Assembly: GCA_964511405.1 (NCBI GenBank)
Contig: CAZEFK010000047.1
Coordinates: 1-38,311 of the forward strand
Source: CAZEFK01 sp964511405
GTDB lineage: Bacteria; Pseudomonadota; Alphaproteobacteria; Elsterales; Elsteraceae
Reading direction: 5' to 3'
DNA: 38,311 nucleotides
The notes below the pieces were generated by a model. The model worked only from the letters and a program-made list of their open reading frames with translations. It made no database searches and was not told where the DNA came from. Positions within the stretch are counted from its first letter, which is position 1. Every line of letters starts with the position of its first letter. Both the position numbers and the translations under genes were made by a program. Shown one piece after another: positions 9,874-17,936 of the stretch.

Positions 9874-11414
9874 GCGCCGGCCTCGGCATTGCCGGTCGCC
9901 GCGCGCACCAACGCCTCGGCCGACAGGCCGTCGCGCGCGAACAGCCCGGCCATCCGGCCCTCGCGCATCACCAGCACGCGGTCGGCGAGGCCCAGGATCT
10001 CGGGCAGCTCCGACGACACCATGACGATGCCCAGACCCTCGGCCGCCAGCTCGCCGACGAAGGCGTGGACAGCGGCCTTCGCGGCGATGTCGATGCCCTT
10101 GGTCGGCTCGTCCAGGATCAGCACCTTGGGCCGGGCGGCCAACCACTTGCCGATCACCACCTTCTGCTGGTTGCCGCCCGACAGCGTGCCCACCGGCTGC
10201 GCCAGCGCCGACGCGCGCAGGTCGAGCCGGCGGGCGTAGTCGCGGGCCAGCGCGAACTCCGCAGCCGTGCGCAGGAAGCCGTGGCGGGCGGTGCGCCGGA
10301 GCGACGGCAGCCCGATATTGGCGGCGATCGACAGCGGCAGGATCGCGCCGTGGCGGCCCCGGTCCTCCGGCACATAGGCGATGCCGGCGCGGATCGCATC
10401 GGCCGACGACCGGAGGGTCACGGCACGGCCGTCCAGGACGATCCGGCCCGCACAGGGCCGGGTGGCGCCGAACAGCGCCTGCATCAGCTCGGTGCGGCCG
10501 GCGCCGACCAGTCCGTAGACGCCCAGGATCTCGCCGCGGCGCAGGGTGAAGGCGATGTCGGCGAACTCGGTGGGATGGCAGAGCCCGTCCACCTCCAGGA
10601 CCGGGCCGCCCAGCGCCACCGCCCGCTTCGGAAAGGCCTGGTCGACGCTGCGGCCGACCATCAGCCGGACCAGCTCGCCCTGGCTGACGTCGGCCAGGCG
10701 CCCGGCGCCGACCGCCCGGCCGTCGCGGAACACGGCGTAGCGGTCGGCGATGCGGTAGACCTCGTCGAACTTGTGGCTGATGAACAGCACCGCGCGGCCC
10801 GCCGCCTTCAGCCGCTCGACGATCCGGACCAGGTCCTCGACCTCCTTGTGCGACAGCGCGGCCGTCGGCTCGTCCATGATCACGATGCGCGCCGCGACCG
10901 ACAGCGCGCGGGCGATGGCGACCAGGTGGCGCTGCGCGATCGACAGGTCCTTCAAGCGCGCCGCCGGATCGAACGGGGCCTCGAGCCCGTCCAGGAGCCG
11001 GCGCGCCTCGGCCCGCATCCGCCGCCAGTCGACCAGGCCGAGGCGGGTGCGCGGGGCGTGGCCCAGGAAGATGTTCTCGGCGACCGTCAGCTCGTCGAAC
11101 AGCACGGTTTCCTGGTGGATCGCGGTCACGCCGGCGCGCTGTGCCGCCTGGGCGGTGGGCAGGCGGCAGGCCTTGCCGTCGATCCGGATCTCGCCGGCGT
11201 CGGGTTGGTGGATCCCGGTCAGGATCTTGACCAGCGTCGACTTGCCGGCGCCGTTCTCGCCGATCAGCGCAGTCACGCTGCCGGCCTCCAGGCGCAACGA
11301 CACCGCCGACAGCGCCGCGACACCCGGGAACGACTTCGAGATCCCGGTGAGCTCCAGCAGCGGCGGGGCGGCAGACGCCGCCCGCGCCGGCGGATCGGGC
11401 AGGGCGAGGGTCAT
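9870..11414 (-). CDS. rhaT: rhamnose ABC transporter ATP-binding protein
   Basis: A 514-residue double ATPase of the carbohydrate-uptake CUT2 class. The first domain has Walker A GENGAGKST (52-60), a shortened signature LSIAQ (157-161) and Walker B IVIMDEP. The second has the usual degenerate Walker A GLVGAGRTE (301-309), a full LSGGNQQ signature (411-417) and Walker B VLILDEPTKGID. This asymmetry is typical of RbsA/RhaT proteins, where only one composite site is fully active. It energises the RhaPQ channel on the cytoplasmic side. It begins 7 bases after rhaS. Here rhaT denotes the rhizobial ABC ATPase, not the E. coli proton symporter. Confidence 0.94.
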   Translation of the reverse strand: MTLALPDPPARAASAAPPLLELTGISKSFPGVAALSAVSLRLEAGSVTALIGENGAGKSTLVKILTGIHQPDAGEIRIDGKACRLPTAQAAQRAGVTAIHQETVLFDELTVAENIFLGHAPRTRLGLVDWRRMRAEARRLLDGLEAPFDPAARLKDLSIAQRHLVAIARALSVAARIVIMDEPTAALSHKEVEDLVRIVERLKAAGRAVLFISHKFDEVYRIADRYAVFRDGRAVGAGRLADVSQGELVRLMVGRSVDQAFPKRAVALGGPVLEVDGLCHPTEFADIAFTLRRGEILGVYGLVGAGRTELMQALFGATRPCAGRIVLDGRAVTLRSSADAIRAGIAYVPEDRGRHGAILPLSIAANIGLPSLRRTARHGFLRTAAEFALARDYARRLDLRASALAQPVGTLSGGNQQKVVIGKWLAARPKVLILDEPTKGIDIAAKAAVHAFVGELAAEGLGIVMVSSELPEILGLADRVLVMREGRMAGLFARDGLSAEALVRAATGNAEAGA

Positions 11415-11421
11415 GCCCCGC

Positions 11422-12417
11422 TCAGAAGATCTTGGCGAAGGACTCCACGTTGGACGCGTCGTAGACGAACGGATCGGCCATGGCGCCCTCGCGGTTGGCG
11501 TCCAGCTTGACCTTGCCCATGCGGCCCATGGGGATCTCGGCGCCGGGTTCGGCCTTGGCCTTCCCCTTGACCAGTTCGTAGGCGATCATGGTGGCGGAGT
11601 AGCCGAGGTCGATCGGGTTCCAGATCGCGAAGGACTTGGACGCCCCCGACTTGACGTGGCCGGCCATCTCGGAGGGCAGGCCCAGGCCGGTCACGTAGAC
11701 CTTGCCGATCTTGCCGGCGTCGGCGACCGCCTGCGAGGCGGCGACGATGCCGACCGAGGTCGGCGCGATGATCACCTTGACCTCGGGATGGCTCTGCAGC
11801 AGCCCCTGGGTCTCGCGGTAGCTCTTGTCGGCCAGGTCGTCGCCATAGACCGTGGTCACGAGGTTCAGGCCCGGATAGCCGGGCAGCGCCTTCTTCATCT
11901 CGGCGATCCAGGTGTTCTGGTTGGTCGCCGTGGCCGTGGCCGACAGGATCGCGGCGTCGCCCTTGCCGTCCGGCAGCGCGCTCGCCGCCAGCTTCAGGCA
12001 CATGTTGCCGATCAGCGCGTTCGACGACGGGTTGAGGTGCATGAGCCGGCCCTCCGGCGCGACCCCGGAATCCCACGAGATCACCTTGATTCCGCGCGCC
12101 ATCGCCTTCTTCAGCGCCGGCACCAGCGCGTCCTTGTCGTTGGCCGAGATCGCGATGGCGTCGACATGTTGGGCGATCAGGGCGTCGACCACCTCGATCT
12201 GGCCTTCGGCGGTGGTGTTGGTCGGGCCGGTATAGATGATCTGGACGCCGCCCAGCTCCTTGGCCGCTTCCTCCGCCCCCTTGTGCGCGGCGTCGAAGAA
12301 GCCGATGCCCAGCGCCTTGACCACCAGAGCGATCTTGACGTCGGCGGCGTGGGCGGTGCCCGCGGCCAGCGTGGCCGCCAAGGCCGTGGCCAGAGCGAGT
12401 CGGCGAGACATCAGCAT
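11422..12417 (-). CDS. rhaS: rhamnose ABC transporter periplasmic binding protein
   Basis: A 331-residue periplasmic sugar-binding protein of the RbsB type (Peripla_BP_4). The signal peptide MLMSRRLALATALAATLAAG ends near AHAAD. The mature start DVKIALVVKALGIGFFDAAHKGAEEAA is characteristic of the family, as is NTTAEGQIEVVDALIAQ. The ATG at 12417 follows GGGGAGGA with 5-base spacing; a second ATG at 12411 is possible. The frame is open further upstream, but this start gives a clean signal peptide. It is the first gene of the operon and delivers rhamnose to RhaPQ. The name follows Rhizobium; it is unrelated to the E. coli activator RhaS. Confidence 0.93.
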   Translation of the reverse strand: MLMSRRLALATALAATLAAGTAHAADVKIALVVKALGIGFFDAAHKGAEEAAKELGGVQIIYTGPTNTTAEGQIEVVDALIAQHVDAIAISANDKDALVPALKKAMARGIKVISWDSGVAPEGRLMHLNPSSNALIGNMCLKLAASALPDGKGDAAILSATATATNQNTWIAEMKKALPGYPGLNLVTTVYGDDLADKSYRETQGLLQSHPEVKVIIAPTSVGIVAASQAVADAGKIGKVYVTGLGLPSEMAGHVKSGASKSFAIWNPIDLGYSATMIAYELVKGKAKAEPGAEIPMGRMGKVKLDANREGAMADPFVYDASNVESFAKIF

Positions 12418-12481
12418 GGGATCCTCCCCTAGGGTTCGCGACGCTTCTTGTCGGGCATGGCCGCCCGTCGTCTGCATCCAC

Positions 12482-12510
12482 GATAAGCCCACAGAGGGCG
12501 GGTTCGTCAA
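12482..12510 (-). promoter_or_regulatory. possible promoter of the rhaSTPQM operon
   Basis: On the minus strand, TTGACG (12510-12505) is followed after 17 bases by CTTATC (12487-12482), some 65 bases before the rhaS start. The -35 is good and the -10 is poor, so this would need activation or be weak. It is placed on position and similarity only. Confidence 0.3.
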
Positions 12511-12528
12511 TCGCAACCGATCGAGAAC

Positions 12529-12542
12529 GCGCAGATCTGCGC
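12529..12542. promoter_or_regulatory. perfect 14-base palindrome upstream of rhaS
   Basis: GCGCAGATCTGCGC reads the same on both strands. It sits 19 bases upstream of the proposed -35 of the rhaS promoter and 15 bases from the candidate RhaR motif. That position suits an activator or a second regulator site. No binder is known from the sequence. Confidence 0.35.
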
Positions 12543-12557
12543 AACGGGCGACCCGAA

Positions 12558-12572
12558 ATGATCGAACTTGAT
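12558..12572 (-). promoter_or_regulatory. candidate RhaR operator upstream of rhaS
   Basis: On the minus strand this reads ATCAAGTTCGATCAT, matching the motif in the rhaD/rhaR gap at 14 of 15 bases. The two sites lie in exactly the two control regions that a common rhamnose regulator would need to serve, 7 kb apart. Confidence 0.55.
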
Positions 12573-12667
12573 CGGTGCCGCGGCAACGGCCCTAAAATCT
12601 ACCTTGTCGGCGCCAACATCGGCGGCGCCATCCCGGCCAACTGCGACCGCCACCTGCGCCAGCGGAG

Positions 12668-13087
12668 TCATTCTGTCTCGATGGCTTTCGATCCAAGGCT
12701 CTCATTGTTCGTATCTGATGCTGAGCCTCGTCGCCCGGAACCCGGCTTTGGAAACAGAGCGCCAAAGACCGCAAACATGATAGCCCCTACTTGTATGGTA
12801 GTGGCTCCTATAAGCGCCATGATTACCTGATGGTCGATCAACCGAATAGAATTCAATTCGGCCGGACTTTTCCCAGAAGCCGAGCATCTGTCGACGACAA
12901 CCCAGTCAACGTAGAGAAGAATTCCAATAACTATAGCGACAAACGCGTTCGCTGCTATAAATAGCCAGATCAATCTCTTGGCCAATTTCGCCCGTAGCTC
13001 AAACTCTCCATAAGCGATTCTGTCACGAACACCTTTGAATACGACTTCCTCGGCAACAATGGAAATATTTTCTTCGGAGATCGGCAT
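12668..13087 (-). CDS. small two-helix membrane protein, hypothetical
   Basis: A 139-residue protein. A charged N-terminal part (about 1-38, with many Glu and Arg) precedes a hydrophobic segment at about 41-60 (LIWLFIAANAFVAIVIGILL). A second follows at about 86-108 (QVIMALIGATTIQVGAIMFAVFG) and a polar tail ends the protein. Two membrane helices with both ends cytoplasmic is the simplest topology. Base composition is much lower in GC than the rhamnose genes, suggesting acquired DNA. It follows the ribbon-helix-helix gene by 60 bases on the same strand and is probably cotranscribed. I do not recognise the family. Confidence 0.6.
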   Translation of the reverse strand: MPISEENISIVAEEVVFKGVRDRIAYGEFELRAKLAKRLIWLFIAANAFVAIVIGILLYVDWVVVDRCSASGKSPAELNSIRLIDHQVIMALIGATTIQVGAIMFAVFGALFPKPGSGRRGSASDTNNESLGSKAIETE

Positions 13088-13147
13088 TTTTAAGGCACCT
13101 CAGCTATTGGAGCGGAAGTTCCGAGGCTCCCGCTCCAACAAAGGCAG

Positions 13148-13354
13148 TCACGCCTTAAGCATTATTTTCTTTTGCTGCTTATTTCGATCGACAATGGTTA
13201 GTGTATCGTCCTCGTCGGCATTCCTGGCGGCGATCCTAGCCAATGCAAGGGCGCGGCGGATAACTGCGGCGTTCGTCTTGACCCCGAACTCCTCTTTCAG
13301 CTCTTCCAGCGCCTCGGCCGTTGCATCGTCAATGACGAAGGTGGTCTGAGGCAT
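13148..13354 (-). CDS. ribbon-helix-helix-like small protein
   Basis: A 68-residue protein starting MPQTTFVIDDATAEALEELK. A short beta-like strand followed by two helices (about 10-24 and 29-44, the second NAAVIRRALALARIAAR) fits a ribbon-helix-helix DNA-binding fold as in CopG/Arc-type regulators and antitoxins. A basic C-terminal tail follows (RNKQQKKIMLKA). ATG 13354 is preceded by GGAGGAG at 9-base spacing and is preferred over in-frame upstream starts. No typical toxin gene is adjacent; the partner is the membrane protein downstream. It may regulate its own operon through the palindrome at 13468. Confidence 0.65.
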   Translation of the reverse strand: MPQTTFVIDDATAEALEELKEEFGVKTNAAVIRRALALARIAARNADEDDTLTIVDRNKQQKKIMLKA

Positions 13355-13467
13355 CGAGCGGCACTCCTCCATACAAGGGGCTATCCCTTGCGAGACATAT
13401 GGTTCGCTCCCACGACGGGCCAAGCCCTGCGTCATTTTTTATGTGCTTATGAGGCTCGATGTCGAGT

Positions 13468-13483
13468 GGAATTATATAATTCC
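13468..13483. promoter_or_regulatory. perfect 16-base AT-rich palindrome
   Basis: GGAATTATATAATTCC is a perfect palindrome about 114 bases upstream of the ribbon-helix-helix gene and 69 bases past the end of the histidine kinase. Two-fold sites of this size suit a dimeric repressor, and the centre contains TATAAT. The neighbouring small DNA-binding protein is the obvious candidate binder, by inference only. Confidence 0.4.
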
Positions 13484-13551
13484 GTTGGCCGTAGCCTATA
13501 GAATGGCCATGAAAGGGCCTCTAATCAGCGTCGATGCCGGGAGATCCCGCC

Positions 13552-14901
13552 CTACGGCGCCAGCGCCGCCTCGGCGCAGCCGCCGGCGTCGACCGCGCCC
13601 TGCCAGCGTGGGAACTCCACCCAGAACTGGCTGCCGGCGTCGGGCTGGCTGATGAAGCCCATGGCGCCCTTCATGGCCTCGACGAAGTTCTTGACCAGCA
13701 CCAGGCCGATGCCGGTGCCTTCGACGCCGGTCGCCTCGGCGCCCAGACGCTCGAACGGCACGAACAGCCGGTCCTGCTTGTCCTCGGCGATGCCGACGCC
13801 GGTGTCGGCGACCACGAACCTGATGCGGTCGCCGATCGCTTCAGCCGTCAGCGTGACCAGGCCGCCGGGATGATTGTACTTGATGCCGTTGGACACCAGG
13901 TTGACCAGGATCTGGATCAGCCGGCGCTGGTCGGCGCACAGGGCCGGGCTGGCCCGGCCGGACACCGCCAGCCGGATGCCGGCACGCTCGGCCAGCGGCC
14001 GGGTCAGCCGCTCGGTCTGGTCGAGCACGTCGGCGACCGCCACCACGCCGAATGCCAGATGGCCGCCGCCCGACTCCACCGACGCCAGATCCAGGATGTC
14101 GTCGACCAGCTGCTGCAGATGGCGGCCGGCGGCGGCGATGTCGTGGCAATAGCTCTGCTCGCGCGCCGACAGCCGGCCCCCGCGGTTGATCGCCAGCAGG
14201 TCGGCGAAGCCGATGATGGCGTTGAGCGGGGTGCGCAGTTCGTGGCTCATGTTGGCCAGGAACTGCGATTTGGCACGGTTGGCGGTGTCGGCGCGGGCCT
14301 TGCTGTCGCGCGCGGCGGTCTCGGCCCGGACCCGCGCCGTCACGTCGTGGGCCACGGTCAGCACGCCGTCGACGCGGCCGGTCGCGTCGAGCTCGGGCAC
14401 CGCCCGGACCGAGAACCAGCGCCGGCCGCGGACGGTCTCGACGCTCAGTTCGGTCTCGGCGGGCCGGCCGGTCGCGATCACGGTCTCGAGCCACCGCTGA
14501 TAGGCGGTCGCAACAGGCAGCTGGAGGGCCGGACGCTCGGTCGGCGTCGCGCCCAGATAGAGCTCGGGCGGCCCGATCATGCCGCCATAGGCCGGGTTGG
14601 CGTACACCCGGCGGCAGGCCCGGTCGAAGCGCACCACGATGTCGGGCGAATGCTCGACCATGGACCGGAAGGTCTGCTCGCTCCAGCGCGTCTCGCTGAG
14701 GGTCGCCGCCGCCTCGGCCGGCGTGCGGCGGCGCGCGATCGCCAGCGGCTCGGGACGGGACCGGCGCAGCAGCCGGCCCGATGGTCGTCGTGCCATGGTC
14801 GCCCGTGACTGTTCTGTGGATCGGCAAGCCGACCGCAATATCGGCCACGGCCGGCCGGCGCAATCGGCGAAGCGAATCGCACTATCGGAAATGCGAACCA
14901 T
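13552..14901 (-). CDS. soluble PAS-domain sensor histidine kinase
   Basis: A 449-residue cytoplasmic sensor kinase with no membrane segment. One PAS domain lies at about 75-192 (MVEHSPDIVVRFDRACRRVYANPAY, ending in a PAC-like VLTVAHDVTARVRAE). The H-box is SQFLANMSHELRTPLN with the phosphoacceptor His220. The ATPase domain has N-box ILVNLVSNGIKYN, G1 DTGVGI and G2 GTGIGLVLVK. The signal it senses is unknown. No response regulator is adjacent, so the partner is elsewhere. ATG 14901 has AGGAG upstream; ATG 14796 is an alternative and keeps the whole PAS domain. It is divergent from the ArsR-type regulator. Confidence 0.88.
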   Translation of the reverse strand: MVRISDSAIRFADCAGRPWPILRSACRSTEQSRATMARRPSGRLLRRSRPEPLAIARRRTPAEAAATLSETRWSEQTFRSMVEHSPDIVVRFDRACRRVYANPAYGGMIGPPELYLGATPTERPALQLPVATAYQRWLETVIATGRPAETELSVETVRGRRWFSVRAVPELDATGRVDGVLTVAHDVTARVRAETAARDSKARADTANRAKSQFLANMSHELRTPLNAIIGFADLLAINRGGRLSAREQSYCHDIAAAGRHLQQLVDDILDLASVESGGGHLAFGVVAVADVLDQTERLTRPLAERAGIRLAVSGRASPALCADQRRLIQILVNLVSNGIKYNHPGGLVTLTAEAIGDRIRFVVADTGVGIAEDKQDRLFVPFERLGAEATGVEGTGIGLVLVKNFVEAMKGAMGFISQPDAGSQFWVEFPRWQGAVDAGGCAEAALAP

Positions 14902-14969
14902 CCTCAGCTGTCTCCTGGCGCCCGTGTGGCGTGCCATCGACAATGGCGGCCGATTTGCTACGGTCGATC

Positions 14970-15914
14970 ATGGCCTCCGATGACCGGCACAGCTTCCTGA
15001 CCCTCAGCCCCGACGACGACCTGGAGGTGCTGCGGGCCCTGTCCTCGCCCGTGCGGATCCGGATCCTCAGGCTCCTGCGCCGCACCGGGCCGCTCAACGT
15101 CAACCAGATCGCGGGCGCGCTGCGGCTGCCGCAGTCGACCGTCGCGACCAATGTCCAGGTGCTGGAGGAGGCCGAGCTCATCGAGTCCGAGACCAGCAAG
15201 GCGGCCAAGGGCCAGCAGAAGATCTGCCGCGCCCGCTTCGACGAGATCGTGATCCGGCTGGACGACGCCGAAGCCCAGGAACGCGACCACCGGATCGAGG
15301 TGGCCATGCCGCTCGGCCTCTACACCAGCCACCATGTCGCGGCCCCCTGCGGCCTGTGCTCGACCGACGGCGTGATCGGCCTGCTTGATGTCCCCGAATA
15401 CTTCCTGGATCCCGCGCGCATGAAGGCGGCTCTGCTGTGGTTCGGCCGCGGCTTCGTCGAATACAAGTTCCCGAACAATGCGCGCATCGCCGGCGCCGAA
15501 ATCGAGGCGGTCGAGTTCAGCATGGAGATCTCGTCGGAGGTGCCGGGCACCAATGCCGACTGGCCGTCCGACATCAGCCTATGGGTCAACGACGTGCGGG
15601 TCGGGACCTGGACGTCGCCCGGCGACTTCGGCGACCGGCGCGGGTTGTACACGCCGCGCTGGTGGAAGCTGGAAGGCTCGCAATATGGCCGGCTGGTCAC
15701 CTGGCGCGTCGACGCGGCCGGCTGCAGCGTCGACGGCACGGCGGTCTCGGCCGTGACGCTGGCCGAGCTCGACCTCGCCCGCCACCACTCGATCCGCCTG
15801 AAGGTCGGCATCGACGACGACGCCCGGCGGCCGGGCGGGCTCAACATCTTCGGCCGCGGCTTCGGCAATCACGACCAGGACATCGTGATGCGTCTGCATC
15901 TGCGGCCCGTTTAA
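14970..15914 (+). CDS. ArsR-type regulator with C-terminal sandwich-like ligand domain
   Basis: A 314-residue regulator. The N-terminal winged helix (about 15-90) reads LEVLRALSSPVRIRILRLL, then NVNQIAGALRLPQSTVATNVQVLEEAELI, typical of ArsR proteins but without their metal cysteines. Residues 110-314 form a large second domain with PMGLY-like, CGLCSTDGVIG, LLWFGRGFVEYKFPN and WVNDVRVGTWTSPGDFGDRRG motifs. I associate this domain with sugar-locus ArsR proteins, also in Firmicutes; it probably binds a sugar. The gene lies 116 bases before the arabinoside uptake operon, same strand, and is likely its regulator. An in-frame ATG at 14943 is an alternative start; neither has a clear ribosome site. 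Confidence 0.8.
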   Translation: MASDDRHSFLTLSPDDDLEVLRALSSPVRIRILRLLRRTGPLNVNQIAGALRLPQSTVATNVQVLEEAELIESETSKAAKGQQKICRARFDEIVIRLDDAEAQERDHRIEVAMPLGLYTSHHVAAPCGLCSTDGVIGLLDVPEYFLDPARMKAALLWFGRGFVEYKFPNNARIAGAEIEAVEFSMEISSEVPGTNADWPSDISLWVNDVRVGTWTSPGDFGDRRGLYTPRWWKLEGSQYGRLVTWRVDAAGCSVDGTAVSAVTLAELDLARHHSIRLKVGIDDDARRPGGLNIFGRGFGNHDQDIVMRLHLRPV

Positions 15915-15923
15915 ACCCGATAT

Positions 15924-15939
15924 GCTGATATATATCAGC
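15924..15939. promoter_or_regulatory. perfect palindrome, candidate operator of the arabinoside operon
   Basis: GCTGATATATATCAGC is a perfect 16-base palindrome starting 10 bases after the ArsR-type regulator gene and ending 5 bases before a -35 element. It fits a dimeric winged-helix regulator, and the upstream gene encodes one. Confidence 0.6.
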
Positions 15940-15944
15940 TCCTG

Positions 15945-15973
15945 TTGACCTGGTCGCCGGCGCCGGCTACCCT
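15945..15973 (+). promoter_or_regulatory. predicted promoter of the arabinoside uptake operon
   Basis: TTGACC (15945-15950) and TACCCT (15968-15973) are separated by 17 bases. The -35 is close to consensus and the -10 keeps the first two and last positions. It lies just downstream of the 16-base palindrome and about 57 bases before the binding-protein ATG. Confidence 0.5.
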
Positions 15974-15985
15974 GGACATCTCAAA

Positions 15986-16006
15986 ACTTGCGCCAAGAAC
16001 GCAAGT
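15986..16006 (+). promoter_or_regulatory. inverted repeat in the 5' leader
   Basis: ACTTGCG and CGCAAGT form a perfect 7-base inverted repeat around a 7-base centre, between the proposed promoter and the ribosome site. It could be a second operator or an RNA hairpin in the leader. No known riboswitch architecture was recognised. Confidence 0.4.
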
Positions 16007-16030
16007 CCACGACAGACTAGGGAGGTCGGG

Positions 16031-17920
16031 ATGCGCGTCCTGAAGGGACTGGCGCTTGCCGCTGCGGTCTGCGCCTTGAATTCAGTTGCCTATGCGCAAG
16101 GCACCATTTCGGACCTGCCGCGCAAAGAGACGCTGATCGTCGAGAACCCGGAAGGCACGATCAAGAACGCCGGCTGGTTCAATTACTGGGCGATCAATGC
16201 CGGCGGCCAGTCGACCGGCCTGCAGCAACTGGCCATGGACACCTTCTGGTACATCGATCCCGATCACGGCATCGATGGCGTCTGGGAGAACGCGCTGGCC
16301 GCCGACAAGCCCCAGTATAACGCCGACTTCACCGAGATGACGGTGAAGCTGCGCCCCGGCATCTACTGGAGCGACGGCGTCGAGTTCACGGCCGACGACG
16401 TGCTGTACACCATCGAGACCCACATGAAGACCAACGGCCTGCGCTGGAGCGCGCCGGTCCAGGTCAACGTCGCAGCGGTGTCGGCGCCCGATGCGCGCAC
16501 GGTGGTGTTCAAGCTGAAGAAGCCGAACTCGCGCTTTCACGCGCTGTTCACGGTGCGCTGGAACGCCATGTGGATGATGCCCAAGCACATCTTCGAGAAG
16601 GCCGGCGATCCCCTGAAGTTCGCCTTCAATCCGCCGGTGTCGCTGGGCCCCTACGTGCTGCACAGCTTCGACCCCAACGGCAAATGGTTCATCTGGCGGG
16701 TGCGCGACGACTGGCAGCGCACCACGGTCGCGCGCTTCGGCACGCCCGGCCCGCACTATGTCGCCTATATCGATCCCGGGCCGCCGGACAAGCGGGTGAT
16801 CGCCCAGCTGAACCATCAGCTCGACATCATCCACGACACGTCGCCCGAGGGCATGTTCACCCTGGCCAAGCAGGCGCCTGAGTCGCGCGGCTGGTTCAAG
16901 AGCTTCCCCTACGCCCACCCCGACCCGACCCTGCCGGCGGTGATCTTCAACGACCAGCTGCCGCAGTTCCAGAACCGGGACGTGCGCTGGGCGCTGGCGC
17001 TGCTGATCGACATCAAGGCGGTGTCGATGGCGTCCTATCGCGGCGCCGCCACCATTTCCGCGATCGGGGTGCCGCCGACCGGAACCTATCCGCAATATTA
17101 CCAGGAGCCGCTCGAAGACTGGCTGAAGACCTTCGAGGTCGATACCGGCAAGCGCAAGATCCACCCCTACGACCCGACCATGGGCAAGCAGATCGCCGAC
17201 ATGCTGCGGCCGTCGCTGGGCAGCCAGATCCCGACCGACCCGGCCGAGATCGCCCGGTCGTTCGGGCGCGGCTGGTGGAAGCGCGATCCCCAGGCGGCCC
17301 AGGAGCTGCTGGAGAAGGCCGGCTTCACCAAGCGCGGCGACCGCTGGTACCAGCCCGACGGCAAGCCGTTCGCGATCAAGCTGATGGTCGAGGGCGAGGG
17401 CCGGCCGGTCATGACCCGCGCCGGCAGCATGATCGCCCAGGAATGGCACGAGTTCGGCATCGACGCCCAGACCACGGTCGCCCAGGGCACCTTCTTCGAC
17501 CGCCGCGGCGCCGGCGACTTCGAGGCCCTGATCGGCTGGAGCGTCGAGACCTGGGGCGGCCATCCCGACCTGTCCTTCTTCCTGGACAGCTGGCATTCCC
17601 AGTTCGTGGCCGCCCCCGGCCAGGTCCAGCCGCCGCGCAACTGGCAGCGCTGGTCCAATCCCGACCTCGACAAGATCATCGAGACCATCCGCGGCATCGG
17701 TTTCGACGATCCCAAGGGGGTGGAGCTCGGCCGCGACTACCTGAAGCTGGTCGCGCGCGAGATGCCGACCATCCCGCTGATGTCCTACAACGTCTTCACG
17801 GTGATGGACGGCACCTACTGGACCGGCTTCCCGACCGCCGAGAGCGATCCCTACACCGACCCCGTGCCCAACTGGGCGAACACCCGGTACATGATGGTCA
17901 AGCTGAAGCCGCGGCAATAG
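16031..17920 (+). CDS. ABC transporter substrate-binding protein, peptide/oligosaccharide family 5
   Basis: A 629-residue periplasmic binding protein (SBP_bac_5, DppA/OppA-like). The signal peptide runs to about residue 22 (MRVLKGLALAAAVCALNSVAYA then QGTI). The family motif region MTVKLRPGIYWSDGVEFTADDVLYTIE is clear. Length is above the usual 500-550, as in several binding proteins of this cluster that take oligosaccharides. With the GH51 arabinofuranosidase at the end of the same operon, the ligand is probably an arabinose-containing oligosaccharide rather than a peptide; this is inferred from context. GGGAGG precedes the ATG. Confidence 0.9.
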   Translation: MRVLKGLALAAAVCALNSVAYAQGTISDLPRKETLIVENPEGTIKNAGWFNYWAINAGGQSTGLQQLAMDTFWYIDPDHGIDGVWENALAADKPQYNADFTEMTVKLRPGIYWSDGVEFTADDVLYTIETHMKTNGLRWSAPVQVNVAAVSAPDARTVVFKLKKPNSRFHALFTVRWNAMWMMPKHIFEKAGDPLKFAFNPPVSLGPYVLHSFDPNGKWFIWRVRDDWQRTTVARFGTPGPHYVAYIDPGPPDKRVIAQLNHQLDIIHDTSPEGMFTLAKQAPESRGWFKSFPYAHPDPTLPAVIFNDQLPQFQNRDVRWALALLIDIKAVSMASYRGAATISAIGVPPTGTYPQYYQEPLEDWLKTFEVDTGKRKIHPYDPTMGKQIADMLRPSLGSQIPTDPAEIARSFGRGWWKRDPQAAQELLEKAGFTKRGDRWYQPDGKPFAIKLMVEGEGRPVMTRAGSMIAQEWHEFGIDAQTTVAQGTFFDRRGAGDFEALIGWSVETWGGHPDLSFFLDSWHSQFVAAPGQVQPPRNWQRWSNPDLDKIIETIRGIGFDDPKGVELGRDYLKLVAREMPTIPLMSYNVFTVMDGTYWTGFPTAESDPYTDPVPNWANTRYMMVKLKPRQ

Positions 17921-17936
17921 GGCAGCGGGGACACGG

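Noticed and set aside
7907..10146. Longer versions of the rhaQ and rhaP frames
   Set aside because: The upstream extensions are out-of-frame readings of the preceding genes; the ATGA overlaps give the real starts.
16082..17917. 611-codon minus-strand frame opposite the binding-protein gene
   Set aside because: Same kind of antisense shadow; no domain-like sequence.
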